DNA of 64,000 bases from Lumbricus terrestris (Eukaryota; Annelida; Clitellata; Crassiclitellata; Lumbricidae): positions 42,415,784-42,479,783 of the forward strand of contig OX457050.1 in NCBI GenBank assembly GCA_949752735.1, written 5' to 3'. The position numbers and the translations under genes are program-made. The notes beneath the pieces were generated by a model. That model was not told the origin of the DNA, did no database searches, and worked only from the letters and a program-made list of their open reading frames with translations. Below are positions 31,690 through 42,548 of this stretch, piece after piece; position 1 is the stretch's first letter; each line of letters begins with the position of its first letter.

Positions 31690-31870
31690 AGGATTCTGAT
31701 TGGTCCAAATTGCCGCATGTTTTCTGGCGCTAACCGGAAGTGGCCTGTGATTGGCTGCGACTCAGGTGTTGACGCAGAAAGAGATGTCGCACCTAAGTTG
31801 CGCATTGGAAGCCAAAGAGGTTGAAATATTCGCAAAAATTGTGGTTTTTGGTCGAATTCATAAGAATTAG
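31690..31870 (+). promoter_or_regulatory. Possible CCAAT-type promoter
   Basis: Two inverted CCAAT boxes (GATTGG at about 31698 and 31750) lie in a locally G+C-richer stretch, followed at 31949 by a short ORF (33 codons, MVEIDEEATVKNT...) and at 32356 by the interrupted ORF. Weak evidence. Confidence 0.3.
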
Positions 31871-32355
31871 CATTTCGGCAACCGTACGACTCACCTGTGT
31901 AGTCCGTGTCATCGATTCGTCCGAGAAACGATTATTTGTCGTATTTCAATGGTAGAAATTGACGAAGAGGCAACTGTCAAAAATACTCTGTGTGAAATGG
32001 TCCAGAGGGAAGAACCCAAAGCTATACGGCAGGGAAGTATAAACTAAATTTAATATCGGATTGAATCTAAATGCGATTATTATCAGAGCGTGATAATTTG
32101 TGTAAACAGTTTACTTATTCTGCGATATCTAGCTTGTGTAGAAACCGAACGCTACATTAGTTACTGAGTTAGTGGCAAATGTTGAAACTGCTCTGTTAGA
32201 CAATCAAGACAATTGAACTTTAATTTCGGAGAATGTTCTCCCTGGTCAGTGAAGTTAATTAATGTTTTGTGATTAGTTGTATTTTGTAACAAAACCTTCG
32301 ATTTGTAATTAAATCAAATTAAAGAAATAATTGTAGTAAATAACGTACAACAATA

Positions 32356-33326
32356 ATGTTTGCATCTGATTCTGATGAGATAAGGGAAACGACCCAGATA
32401 GAAAAGGATATAGGTCTGTTGTTACAATCTTCGGTGACTGAGATTATTGGGTTCTACGACAACTGGTCTACCGACAACTCGGCTACCGACGTGTCTCCGG
32501 ACAATTGGTATAACGACAACTGGTCTACAGACGAATAGTATTGATGAAATAGAAGCTGGATTTATGAAAATAGTTTTTTAAAGCTTAAATGGAAGCTGAA
32601 TTGATAATTTTATTAATGTATTTCGACATGCATCCAGCTTCTACTTCAGATCTAAAAATACCTTCATCCAGCTTCTATTTCTCACCCGTTGTTTTCGTCA
32701 ATCCAACTTCTATTTCAGATATAAAAAATACGCTCATCCAGTTTCCATACTGAAGCGTTTTTCATCAATCCAGCTTCTATTTCAGATCAAGAAATACTTT
32801 CATCCAGCTTTTATTTCTCATACGTTATGTTCGTCAATCCAGCTTCTATTTCACCTAAAAAAAAGGCCATCATCCAGATTCCATTTCTATCGCGTTTTTT
32901 CATCAATCCAACCTCCATTTCACGTGTAAAAACTTTCATCCATCTTCCATTTCTCAAGCGCTGGATCAGTTGTCCGTAGACCAGTTGTCGTAGAGACGTA
33001 GACGAATTGTCCGGAGACCACTTGTCGTTAGACGAGTTGTCGTTAGACGAGTTGTCGTGACACCGATAATTGACTGTCAAGTGGCGCCACCTATTATAGT
33101 GGAAAGGCTAGTGAGTATTGTAGAAACTACTCAGAAACGACAAGAAGAGATGGAAGACAATACCGAAAGAATATTAGAGCAACACTCCAGAAAGATAGAG
33201 CAGCTAGGGCAATTGATGAGAGAATTTACCAGGAGTATTTCCTTAAAAAAACCTGCTGTGTGGGATTCGACTCCAGATGAGTACCTAGGTATTGGTGCTG
33301 TCGCTACCCCAACGGGAGCCGCTTGA
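32356..33326 (+). pseudogene. Small coiled-coil ORF split by foldback A3
   Basis: ATG at 32356 starts an open frame (MFASDSDEIRETTQIEKDI...) that runs to the foldback insertion at about 32450. The same frame continues after it at 33066-33326, rich in Glu/Lys/Gln with heptad-like spacing (ETTQKRQEEMEDNTERILEQ), to a stop after 33323. The two parts are in phase when the insertion and one TSD copy (623 bp) are ignored, which supports a formerly continuous coding region of about 115 codons. I do not recognise the protein. It could be a host exon or a piece of another retroelement; the insertion also leaves a readable but altered short frame. Confidence 0.45.
32451..33064. mobile_element. Foldback A3 inside the small ORF
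   Basis: Same family as A1 and A2: 15-bp GACAACTNGTCTACC units at the left, the inverse at the right (ending GTTGTCGTGACACC), and minisatellite core at 32540-32960. Flanks GATTATTGG (32442-32450) and GATAATTGA (33065-33073) look like a 9-bp TSD with two mismatches, so this is an older insertion. Closely similar to A1 in unit order. Confidence 0.82.
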
Positions 33327-34464
33327 TTATGTCCTGAATCGGTCCTAGGAGAGATAAGGGTAGAAGAGAAGACTTCGACTCCTAGTTCAATTTGGAAATA
33401 CACAGGTAAAGAGAGTTTCACTAGAGCTGAATCCCTGGTGAGCCAGATGAGGCCCCATGAGGTTAGTTCCTCTGCTTCATTTGACGATAGGTTCCCAGTG
33501 TCCAAGTTCTCACAGCAGTGCGCTAACTCGCACGGGGGCGCTATAGAAGGTATTTCTTCAAGGCTTTAGTGTCTGAAGATGAAGCGATAAATACACAGAT
33601 AGGTGGCCCTCTGGCGAGTAAGTGGAGCGCTACACTACCAACATCTATCACGAATTTATCTATCTGAGATTGATTCAAAACTGCTTCCGAATAAGTAAAT
33701 AAATCTTACCGGAGTTCGGAAAATCCGATCGATGTCTTGTAATTTCTGTTCTCTAAGCTCGCCAAAGAATGATTCACCGTAGCAGTTCACCTCCGATCTA
33801 AAGGCAACTGGGTTGATCCGTTTCTATACATTGCATATCTGGACATTCGACCTGACAAAGGCCGCAATCCTGACTAAAAAGGTGCTTCACGTCTATGACA
33901 TGAGTATCGTATTAGACTTTAGGAATTTACAATTAAGTAAACTTTATTGCTGTGCCGCGTATGCGAGGTGGAGGTAAAAGACGCCACAACAGCCTCTAAC
34001 GACCTACGGTTCGTAGTAGGCTAAGATACACGCGTTCTTGGTTTTTCACTGATCATAAAATTAGCAAATAGTAGCCTACTCTACTTGACTTATGTAAGAG
34101 CGGCACCAATAAATATCCGTATAAAGGTCTCGTGTGTTGTTTGCAGACATTCAGGTGCAAATCAGGGCTCATAAAATAAATATCGGATTATGCAAACGAG
34201 GTTTATTCGACTACGAAATCGAATTTTTCAGTAGCAGCAACAACCATGACGTAGTTGAACCCAAGGTTACAAACGCCAAAACGCTTTTATAGCACAAAAT
34301 TCGTGTGCTTTTCCGTTTCCAAATTATTTTCAGACGCATGCTGTTCGGTGAGATTTACAATCTGAATAATATGGATGCTTCATGTTGCGATACCCTTGTC
34401 GACAGTGCGTGTGGTGTCTGTTTAGCACTCCAGAGGTCACCTGATGTGCCAGTGTTGCTAAATA
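33327..34464. other. No gene seen
   Basis: No convincing ORF, RNA gene or repeat recognised. Confidence 0.4.
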
Positions 34465-34899
34465 GAGTATCCACCGTATTAATTGTATCCCCAAATTTTA
34501 AAAAAATCGAAAAAAGCGCTCCTGCGTGTATTTTTTGGGCAAATTAATTTTCATCTGCTTTGTTTTGAACAATGACACTAACAGGTATGTTTATTCCTAC
34601 TAGAGTATTTGTTTTGCCCTGTTTTTAGAGCACTTAAAACATTTAAAACACTTAAGAACACTCATGGTCACAAAATTAATTCGAGTTGCATTTATCTGAG
34701 CATTGCTTAGGACACTTAAAACAATTTGAGTCACTTGAAATTTTGATTACAGCATTAATTTGTTTATTATGCGCATTTAAAAAAGGGGATAGAACGGTTT
34801 ATCCCCCCGGATAGTATAGACCGGTTAATTCCATCCGGGGATAGATTAATTCATCCCCCGGATACCTTTCAGGGGGATACTCCGTTTCGTGTCACCGGA
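34465..34899. mobile_element. Family G element, copy 2
   Basis: Collinear with 13113-13538: TTTTGAACAATGACACTA, AACACTTAAGAACACTCA, AAAAGGGGATAGAACGGTTT, CCGGTTAATTCCATCCGGGG, and the end GATACTCC...TTTCGTGTCACC. Noncoding. Confidence 0.78.
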
Positions 34900-36211
34900 G
34901 TATTTGACCCACTGTATAAACGCACACACGGGGTTATGTTCATTCTGGGGAACACCAACACGCGGTCAGGGATGAATCTTCAATTCAATTCATTTCATTT
35001 ATTGAACTCAAGATATATAGGCCTACATTTTTACAGTTAAAACAGTGCATCAAGAAAATAAAGTAACAATGAAACAATTGAAACAAAGCAGATTTTTAAG
35101 TACGTTTAAATGGGAACAAATGGCACACCTGGAGGAACAGACCCCGCTGGTAGGGTCCATTGGATAAGTTAGCGGCTGAATAAGAATAGAGTCAGGAGCT
35201 AGATGGGGTATGATTTGGTTTGTTTAGTGTATGAGCACGGGCAGGTTGTTTGAATTGTGGTAGACTGGGAGCATTTTGAATTTCACTGGGTGGATTATTC
35301 CGCACTAGGGAGCCCTGGTAGGCCTACTGCATGGAGAATTATTTTCTAGTGTTGGTTCTGGCATACTGACACATAAGGACACGGTTATTTCTAGTAGAGA
35401 TAGCTGATGAGACTGGTGAAAAATGAAAGGAAAGCAGGAGGTAGCATATTATTGTAGGCTAAGGTAATTCTGGGCATGCAGTTAAATGCGTTTCTGTTGC
35501 TACTTGAAAGTTTTCCGCTTGTACGCTCTCGTCGAGTGGTCATAATGGTAACCGACCTGGGCCTCTGACGTTCGACGATCGCATGGCCTTTTAAGATCGC
35601 CGCCTGTGCACATCTGGCTGACGGAGGGTTGAGTAGCGACGTCTTACTTTCCTTTCAAGTGCAGCCGCCGCTCTACGCGCTCTCTCTAGTGACGTAATCA
35701 CACCTCTGCCTTGGGCTGCCGTGTGTCCGCGTGTATGTGTGCGTGTTGGCGTGTGTACATGTATGTGTAGGTGACGCAAGGAACTGGTCCTGCACTCGCA
35801 TGAACCGGGCACCTCTACTTCTTTTCCCTGTCGGTTTGTCTGTTGTATGCGTGCATGTCTGCGTGTTGCCCAAATACCAATTACTTTGATGTACTTAAAT
35901 TGCATTTGCGGTGTGCTGTTTGATGCTATCGTATAAATAGAGGCCCGTTGCCTCTGTGTAAGTTAGTTAAGGTTCAGTCAGCGTTTAGTCAGTGTGGAAA
36001 CAATTAAGATCCGGCAGGCTTTCAACAACTGCGTTCTCTCCTTCACATTCTAGCACTGACCTCGTAGGCACTGCTGCACCACTATCACAATGCATTCTGA
36101 CTGCATATAGCAACTTTTTTAAACAATGTGTCTATCACATCAGTGCAATAAGTCTCATCAACTTGGCTATGATTAAGAACAGATAGCCTACTAACTTACT
36201 TAGACCATACC
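34900..36211. other. Intergenic; one TATA-like box
   Basis: No gene recognised. GTATAAATAG at 35931-35940 is a good TATA box followed by G+C-richer transcribed-looking sequence. Short CA/GT-rich ORFs at 35591-35905 are not convincing. It could be the promoter of a lost gene or an old solo LTR. Confidence 0.35.
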
Positions 36212-36357
36212 TGTAAGATTATTTTGTATAGCGTATAGTGGTAAGCTAATTGTTGAGCGTACAGATGGGCCGGCTCGAGGTCAGCTAGTTGTTGAGTGTA
36301 CAGACAGACAGGCCTGCAGCTGGCTGAGTGGCGGGAAAGCGCCGACGTGTTCGTCGC

Positions 36358-36389
<32 letters not shown>

Positions 36390-36664
36390 GAGAGGCAGAG
36401 AGAAGGACAAAGCGACCGAAGGAAGAGTGTACGCTCAGGGGTGAGATAAGTTGGAGAAGGAGTGCTAGTCGTGTGTAGAAGACGTTAGAGTGAGGGTAGA
36501 AAATATAATAAGATGGCGTTTCTGTCGTGCAATTGAATTGTTTGTCGTCGTCATTGCATTGTTGTGTTGTTTGCGAATATTGGAAATCGAAGAACAAAAT
36601 ACAAGAAACTCATCGTGTTTTAAGTGAACAAGTTTAAGAACTGTAGACACTTATAAACTAGCCA
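36212..36664 (+). repeat. 5' LTR
   Basis: TGTAAG...TAGCCA, 453 bp, with an internal (GACA)n stretch at 36367-36390. It matches the 3' LTR at 41955-42407 apart from scattered substitutions and short indels. Confidence 0.9.
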
Positions 36665-36799
36665 GAGGAACAAAGGAGGCAAGAAGAGAAAGAACGGAGG
36701 CAAGAAGAGAAAGAACGCAGACAAGAAGAGAATGAACGGAGACAAGAAGAGAAAGAAAGAGTGGGAAAGGCAGAAAGGTTGAGGCAAGAAGAGAAAGAG

Positions 36800-39790
36800 A
36801 TGCAGAAGCAGCAGTTCCAGCTTCAGTTAGAACAACTGAAAAAAGATCGTGACGAAGCTGAACGAAGAAGGATGGAACTAATGATAGAATACGAGAGAGC
36901 AAGAAAAAGTGATGAAGAAATACGAAAACAACAGATTGAAGAGCAAAAGGCTCGTGAGGAAGACAAGGAAGCCATGCGTTTGGCAGAATTACAAAGAGCC
37001 GAAGAGATTCGACAGGAAGAATTGAGAATGGAGAAAGAAAATTTGGAAAAAGCGGAACGAGAAAGGGAAGAACAAGTACAATTAGAACAAAAGAAACTCG
37101 CTCTTAAGGAAGCTCAGCTCCGAGAAATGGCTATTGAAAAGGAGGAACGCAGAAGGCAGTTAGAATTGTTGCAGCAGAAGATAGAACAAGAAGAACTGCG
37201 TAAGGAAGAAGATCAAAATAGACTGAAGAAAAGAGATGAAGACGACAGAAGAAGCCGAGAGGAGTCAGAACAAAATAGGATCCGGGAAAGTGAGACAATG
37301 GTGTCTAAAATTAAGAAGATAGGTGATGCAATGAAACACGTGTTACCTAAGATGCCATATGATATAATGGAGGTGCCATTATATTTTGAGACAGTTGAGA
37401 ATGCATTCAACAGTTTTACGGTAGAAAAGCAGTTTTGGGTCAAATTGCTGTTGCCACTAATGACACCAAGAGCGAGAACGGTGTTAAACCGATTGTCTTT
37501 TGATAATCTAGACAATTACGATGTAGTGAAAGAACATTTGCTGAAAGAATTTAAATTGACAGCGAGAGAATATCGATCACGATTTGTAGATGCGAAGAAA
37601 ACGGCAGAAGAGACATACACTATGTTTACAGCAAGATTGAAGAATCTGTTGAACTATTATGTCAGAAGCAGGCGAGTGGGCAAAAACTACGAGAAGTTGT
37701 TTGATCTGTTGGTGGCGTATAAGTTGAAAGAATGTCTACTACCGGGTTCACTACAGTTTGTACTAGCAAAGGAGGGTACTGAATGCTTCGAAGCTAGTAA
37801 TGTTGCAGATCTCGCAGACATACATGTAAACAATCGAATTGGTGCAATGTTTCAAGATAAACCGAAATATGAAGCATGGGGTAATAGTTCGAAGCAAACC
37901 AGGTGGAATAGTAGTAACAAAGAAACAGGAAGCCAAGCCAGAAGTAATGAAGTAAGGAATGATGGTGCTCCTGGAAGACAGTTTGGGCAAGATATAAAAG
38001 AAGCAACGGGGGACAGACAAGTATACAATCGAACTCCAGTGATGGGACGCCAAAGAGAAAGCAATGCAGCATATACTCCGTTCAATTACAGCTGGGAGAG
38101 TACTGAACAGAGGGGTATTGTTAAGAAACGTTGCCATAATTGTCAGTCAGACCGACATTTGATAAAGGATTGTCGAGTACCACCAAGAATGACAAATCTG
38201 AGAAATAGATTTACTCGAAGTGCAGAAAATCTCAGAGTAAATCAGATCCAAGTAATGAATGCACCTAATCAGCCTGAAGAGCAAGACAACCGCGAAACGG
38301 AAGTGAAGTCAGTAATGAAGTGTACGCCTCAGTTTACTATACAGAGAGAAGTAGTAAAATCTGCTCCCATTACAGATATTTGTCGAGAAACAGAAAGCAA
38401 AGATGAGTGTCAACGTACGAAGAAGTCCTTACTGCAGCATGTAGATGTAGAGATACGTGGAAATGATGACAGTTGTCATCCTGTGCAAGTCAAAGCGCTG
38501 ATTGACTCTGGTACTGAGATTCCAGTAATCAATGAGGAATTATTGAAAGGAGCGACAGTAGAAGAAATTGGCAGAGTACATTTGCAATGTGTGGCTGGGG
38601 AACCCATTCCAGCTAAGTTGGTGAAAATAGAAGTGCGGATGAGTTGTCATAACGTGGGAGGAGATTTGAAGGACAAGGAAGTAAATATTGCACCATATTT
38701 AACCTTGGTATGTGCCAGCATTCCGGCAGTCTTGTGCAAAGATAGCAAAGAAAAGTTCTTGCTACATCCAGAGATAATTGCAGAACTGAAAGAGATTCCA
38801 CCAGTGAGTGTATTGCAAGGAGAATTGCAAGCGAATGTGACTACGAGAGCACAGAGTCGGAGAAGAGAAGTGGAAGAAGGAGAAGAGGAAAAGTCAAATG
38901 AAAGTTTGCTGGTTGGTGACACAGAAAGCGAAGATGAACAAAGTGTTCAAGAAGAAGGAGTAACATCCGGGAGCAATGAAATTGAAGAAGAGATGGTTGC
39001 ATGTGAACGTGATGATTATGATGATTCTGGAAGTGATAGTGAAATGGACACGAGTATGAGAGATTTGTTTGCCGAGAATACGAATGATGAAAGACAATTG
39101 GCAGACGCAAAGAAATTTGAAGAGCAGCAAAGAAATGACGAGTCACTGAAGTCGTGGTGGAAGATAGCTGAAAACAAAGGATCAGAGTTTAGTGTGGTGA
39201 ATGGGTTGATGTATAAGAAGCATCAAATGTTGGATCAGTTGGTGTATCAGTTGGTGTTGCCGAAGGAAAGGAGAATTCAGGTGATGGAATTGGCGCACGA
39301 GTCAGTATTTGGCGGACACTTGGGAGAAGAGAAGACAAGAGAACGTATCAAATTGTCCTTTGTGGGGCCAAGGATGCGTAGAGATGTGATGAAATTCTGC
39401 AAGTCCTGTGAGAAGTGTCAGTTGAAAGCACGACGTTTGGTGATGGATCGAGTACCGATCACGCCGATACCAAGGGAGGATGTGCCGTTCCGAAGAATGA
39501 CAATGGACGTTGTAGGACCGATCGAACCGACGTCAGCAGCAGGGCATAAGTATTGCTTGTGCATCGTAGACTCATGTACAAGATGGCCGACAATCTTTTT
39601 GATGAAGTCATTGACTGCTAAGGCTGTATGCGAGGCTCTGATGAAGTTGTTCATGGATGTAGGAGTTCCGTCAGTGATAACGAGTGATAGAGGAACGAAT
39701 TTTACAGCCAGTCTAACGAGAGAATTTCTGAAATTGATGGGATGTTGTCCTCGATTCGATTCGCCAGGACATCAGAGGCGGCAGGAATAG
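36800..39790 (+). CDS. Gag-protease-integrase (first part) of the LTR element
   Basis: The frame is open from 36662, just inside the LTR end, through about four 21-bp RRQEEKE-coding repeats; the first ATG is 36800. Order: long charged coiled coil (to ~residue 180), Gag core, zinc knuckle CX2CX4HX4C at 38132-38173 (CHNCQSDRHLIKDC), aspartic protease with Asp-Ser-Gly at 38504-38512, an acidic linker, integrase HHCC zinc domain (39296-39420), and integrase core with catalytic Asp at 39506-39508 and 39686-39688. It stops at 39788-39790 just before the catalytic Glu, because the frame is lost near 39770; the rest of integrase continues in the -1 frame. Gag packages RNA, protease matures the polyprotein, integrase inserts the cDNA. 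Confidence 0.88.
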   Translation: MQKQQFQLQLEQLKKDRDEAERRRMELMIEYERARKSDEEIRKQQIEEQKAREEDKEAMRLAELQRAEEIRQEELRMEKENLEKAEREREEQVQLEQKKLALKEAQLREMAIEKEERRRQLELLQQKIEQEELRKEEDQNRLKKRDEDDRRSREESEQNRIRESETMVSKIKKIGDAMKHVLPKMPYDIMEVPLYFETVENAFNSFTVEKQFWVKLLLPLMTPRARTVLNRLSFDNLDNYDVVKEHLLKEFKLTAREYRSRFVDAKKTAEETYTMFTARLKNLLNYYVRSRRVGKNYEKLFDLLVAYKLKECLLPGSLQFVLAKEGTECFEASNVADLADIHVNNRIGAMFQDKPKYEAWGNSSKQTRWNSSNKETGSQARSNEVRNDGAPGRQFGQDIKEATGDRQVYNRTPVMGRQRESNAAYTPFNYSWESTEQRGIVKKRCHNCQSDRHLIKDCRVPPRMTNLRNRFTRSAENLRVNQIQVMNAPNQPEEQDNRETEVKSVMKCTPQFTIQREVVKSAPITDICRETESKDECQRTKKSLLQHVDVEIRGNDDSCHPVQVKALIDSGTEIPVINEELLKGATVEEIGRVHLQCVAGEPIPAKLVKIEVRMSCHNVGGDLKDKEVNIAPYLTLVCASIPAVLCKDSKEKFLLHPEIIAELKEIPPVSVLQGELQANVTTRAQSRRREVEEGEEEKSNESLLVGDTESEDEQSVQEEGVTSGSNEIEEEMVACERDDYDDSGSDSEMDTSMRDLFAENTNDERQLADAKKFEEQQRNDESLKSWWKIAENKGSEFSVVNGLMYKKHQMLDQLVYQLVLPKERRIQVMELAHESVFGGHLGEEKTRERIKLSFVGPRMRRDVMKFCKSCEKCQLKARRLVMDRVPITPIPREDVPFRRMTMDVVGPIEPTSAAGHKYCLCIVDSCTRWPTIFLMKSLTAKAVCEALMKLFMDVGVPSVITSDRGTNFTASLTREFLKLMGCCPRFDSPGHQRRQE

Positions 39791-41841
39791 TGGAGAGATG
39801 GAATCAAACGTTCAAGAAGATGGTTCATCATGTCATTGTGGAAAATCCGAGACAGTGGCATAAAATCATCCCATTTACAGTCTGGGCATTGAGAGAAGTG
39901 CATAATGCAACTACAGGAGTGGCACCATATCTGCTGGTCTATGAGAAGTTGCCGAGAGGGCCACTAACCATTCTTAAAGAAAGCTGGACCAAAGAGATAA
40001 ATTTACCACCGAACATTAGAGTTCAACCGGCAAAGTACTTGAAGAATTTAAGAGCAGACATGGAAAAGGCCTTGACATTCGCCGAGAGCTGTGCTGAAGA
40101 AAAGCAAAAACAATACGCCAGTCAATATAACAAAAGAGCAAAAGATAAAGAATTCGAACCAGGAGAAAACGTCATCGTGCTGTATCCAACGTCAACCAAT
40201 AAATTGATCTCACGATGGCATGGTCCATGCACGGTCTTGCAAAGAAGATCCAAATATTCGTATCTCGTGGACATGAATGAAAACGGTCGACGAATTATTC
40301 ATGCCAACAAGATGAGAAAGTTCATTACGAGAACATTGTCTTGTGGTCTGATCGTGGAAGAGGATGACGAATTTGGATCAGTGGTAGAAATACCGCTGAA
40401 GGAAGACTATTCAGAGACAAAACAGAAATCACTCCAATTGGATTATGAGCAAATTGGACATCTTACGAGCGAACAGCAGAAACAGTTACTTGATGTACTG
40501 AATCGTTATGCAGACAGATTTTCGGACAAACCGGGACTATGTACATTAGTAGAACATGAAGTGGTGTTGAAACCAGACTTTCGAGAAAAGGAATTCATGG
40601 CATATCGAATACCACTAATATACCGGGCGGAAGTGGAAAAACAAATACAAGAGATGCTGAAAGAAAACATCATTCAACCATCGTCAAGCAGAATGGCAAG
40701 TCCACTTGTCATTGTCAAAAAGAAGGATGGATCCTTGAGACTGGCTTGTGACTACAGATACATTAACTCTTTTACTGAGAACTGCAGATATCCTATGCCA
40801 ATCGTCAATGATGTCTTGAGCAAAGTCGGAAAATCCAAGTTTATTTCCGTTATGGACTGTCGCAGTGCATATTGGACTTGTCCTGTGAAAAAGAGTGATC
40901 AATGGAAGACTGCGTTTGTTACACATAATGGACTGTACGAATTTACGCGTGTTCCTTTTGGAATGATTAACTCTGGACGGACTTTTGTAAAAGCGATAAA
41001 TATGATTTTGCAACCGATACATGATTTCACTGAACCTTATGTTGATGACATTGCAGTGCATTCTAATGATTGGGACATTCATTTAAGACATTTGGAATTA
41101 TTTTTGAAACAAATTAGACTGCATAATGTAACGTTGAACTTGAAGAAATGTGTGTTTGGTAAGAGTGAGGTGAAGTTCATCGGTCACCTTATAGGATCAG
41201 GGAAGAAGATGATGAATCCAGATAGGATTGACAGTTTGATTAATTTGAAGAAACCTGAAACAAGGAAGGAAGTGAAACAAGTCTTAGGATTTTTTGGATT
41301 TTACAGACAGTTTATTTGTAATTTTGCTGAAATTGCTAAACCATTGACAGACTTAACCAGCAAGAAAGTACCTGAGAACATTGTTTGGACTGATGCACAT
41401 CAGAAATCCTTTGATTCACTTAAACAGATTGTATTGTCAAATGTGGTTCTATATATGTTTGAGGTTGGTAAACCATTTAATTTGTACTGTGATAGCAGTG
41501 ATTTTGCTGTGGGAGCTGTTCTATCACAGGTGGACAATGAAGGGATAGAACGTCCCGTTTCATTTATCAGTCAGAAGCTGACAGATACCCAGAGGAGATG
41601 GGCGACGATTGAGAAGGAAGCCTATGCAATCATATGGGCTTTAAACAAGTTGAAAGAAATTCTTATTGGTTCTAAAATCAATGTGTTTACAGACCATAAT
41701 CCTTTAGTTTACTTGACTGAATCAATGTCGAAATCTGGTAAGTTAGTCAGATGGTCATTATCATTACAAAATTTTGACATTCTGTTGAACTACAAGAAGG
41801 GTAAATTGAATGTAGTAGCTGATTGTTTATCTAGATTGTAG
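39742..41841 (+). CDS. Integrase C-terminus, reverse transcriptase and RNase H of the LTR element
   Basis: Continues the polyprotein in the other frame; the ATG at 39742 overlaps the preceding ORF and is not a natural start. Integrase Glu lies in IVERWNQTFKK (39793-39795), followed by the integrase C-terminal domain. RT: YRIPLIYRAEVEKQI, LACDYRYIN, catalytic YVDD at 41038-41049, then FGFYRQFI. RNase H: LYCDSSDFAVGAVLSQ, WATIEKEAYAIIWALN, VFTDHNPLVYL. Ends NVVADCLSRL, stop 41839-41841. All key residues appear intact, so the only visible lesion is the single frame break in integrase. Confidence 0.9.
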   Translation: MLSSIRFARTSEAAGIVERWNQTFKKMVHHVIVENPRQWHKIIPFTVWALREVHNATTGVAPYLLVYEKLPRGPLTILKESWTKEINLPPNIRVQPAKYLKNLRADMEKALTFAESCAEEKQKQYASQYNKRAKDKEFEPGENVIVLYPTSTNKLISRWHGPCTVLQRRSKYSYLVDMNENGRRIIHANKMRKFITRTLSCGLIVEEDDEFGSVVEIPLKEDYSETKQKSLQLDYEQIGHLTSEQQKQLLDVLNRYADRFSDKPGLCTLVEHEVVLKPDFREKEFMAYRIPLIYRAEVEKQIQEMLKENIIQPSSSRMASPLVIVKKKDGSLRLACDYRYINSFTENCRYPMPIVNDVLSKVGKSKFISVMDCRSAYWTCPVKKSDQWKTAFVTHNGLYEFTRVPFGMINSGRTFVKAINMILQPIHDFTEPYVDDIAVHSNDWDIHLRHLELFLKQIRLHNVTLNLKKCVFGKSEVKFIGHLIGSGKKMMNPDRIDSLINLKKPETRKEVKQVLGFFGFYRQFICNFAEIAKPLTDLTSKKVPENIVWTDAHQKSFDSLKQIVLSNVVLYMFEVGKPFNLYCDSSDFAVGAVLSQVDNEGIERPVSFISQKLTDTQRRWATIEKEAYAIIWALNKLKEILIGSKINVFTDHNPLVYLTESMSKSGKLVRWSLSLQNFDILLNYKKGKLNVVADCLSRL

Positions 41842-41934
41842 CGTAAGATATTTTATGATGTTATATATTATGGATTGCTTGCATTGTTTAGTTAAGGTGC
41901 GTTCGCTAATTTTTAAAGATTACTAGCTCTCTTT

Positions 41935-41951
41935 AAAAGAAAGGAAAGAGG
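41935..41951 (+). promoter_or_regulatory. Polypurine tract
   Basis: AAAAGAAAGGAAAGAGG immediately before the 3' LTR, the usual plus-strand primer. No standard tRNA primer site was recognised after the 5' LTR. Confidence 0.8.
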
Positions 41952-41954
41952 TAA

Positions 41955-42097
41955 TGTAAGCTTATTTTGTATAGCGTATAGTGGTAAGCTAATTGTTGAG
42001 CGTACAGATGGGCCGGCTCGAGGTCAGCTAGTTGTTGAGCGTACAGACAGACAGCCCAGCTGGCTGAGTGGCGGGAAAGCGCCCCTGCTCGATCGTC

Positions 42098-42135
<38 letters not shown>

Positions 42136-42407
42136 GAGGCAGAGGAAGGGCAGAGCGACCGAAGGAAGAGTGTACGCTGAGAGTGAGATAAGCTTGAGAA
42201 GGAGTGCTAGTCGTGTGTAGAAGACGTTAGAGGAAATAATATAAGAAGATGGCGTTTCTGTCGTGCAATTGAATTGTTTGTCGTCGTTGATGCATTGTTG
42301 ACAATGTGTTGTTTGGGAATGTTGAAAATCGAAGAACAAAATACAAGAAACTGATCTTTGTTGTAAGTGAACAAGTTTAAGAACTTTAGACACTTATACA
42401 CTAGCCA
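41955..42407 (+). repeat. 3' LTR
   Basis: TGTAAG...TAGCCA, 453 bp, pair of 36212-36664. Near-identity of the two LTRs suggests recent insertion. Confidence 0.9.
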
Positions 42408-42548
42408 TAGCTACCGCAGTACAGTGAATAGGTTAGGCCTAGGCTGCGCTGCTGAACTGAAGAAGAGACTGGAAAAATCGTGAGGGATTGTGTAAGATCA
42501 CAGAACGAATAACATAACAGGGTTTTCGATGATTCAGGAGACTCATGA

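Larger units (their letters stand above)
36212..42407 (+). mobile_element. Gmr1-like Ty3/gypsy LTR retrotransposon
   Basis: Two 453-bp LTRs flank a 5.3 kb interior coding gag, protease, integrase, reverse transcriptase and RNase H in that order. Integrase before RT in a gypsy-type element is the Gmr1 arrangement described in deuterostomes. The interior ends with a polypurine tract. No env-like ORF. The 4-bp flanks TACC and TAGC are at best an imperfect TSD. One frameshift in integrase makes this copy defective; otherwise it is well preserved and young. Confidence 0.92.

Noticed and set aside
35540..35600. Possible second SINE head (GTGGTCATAATGGTAACCG ... GTTCGA)
   Set aside because: The B box is incomplete and no body or tail matches the SINE family here.
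39742..39790. Programmed frameshift between gag-int and pol
   Set aside because: The shift lies inside the integrase catalytic core and no slippery heptamer with downstream structure was seen; a mutation is simpler.
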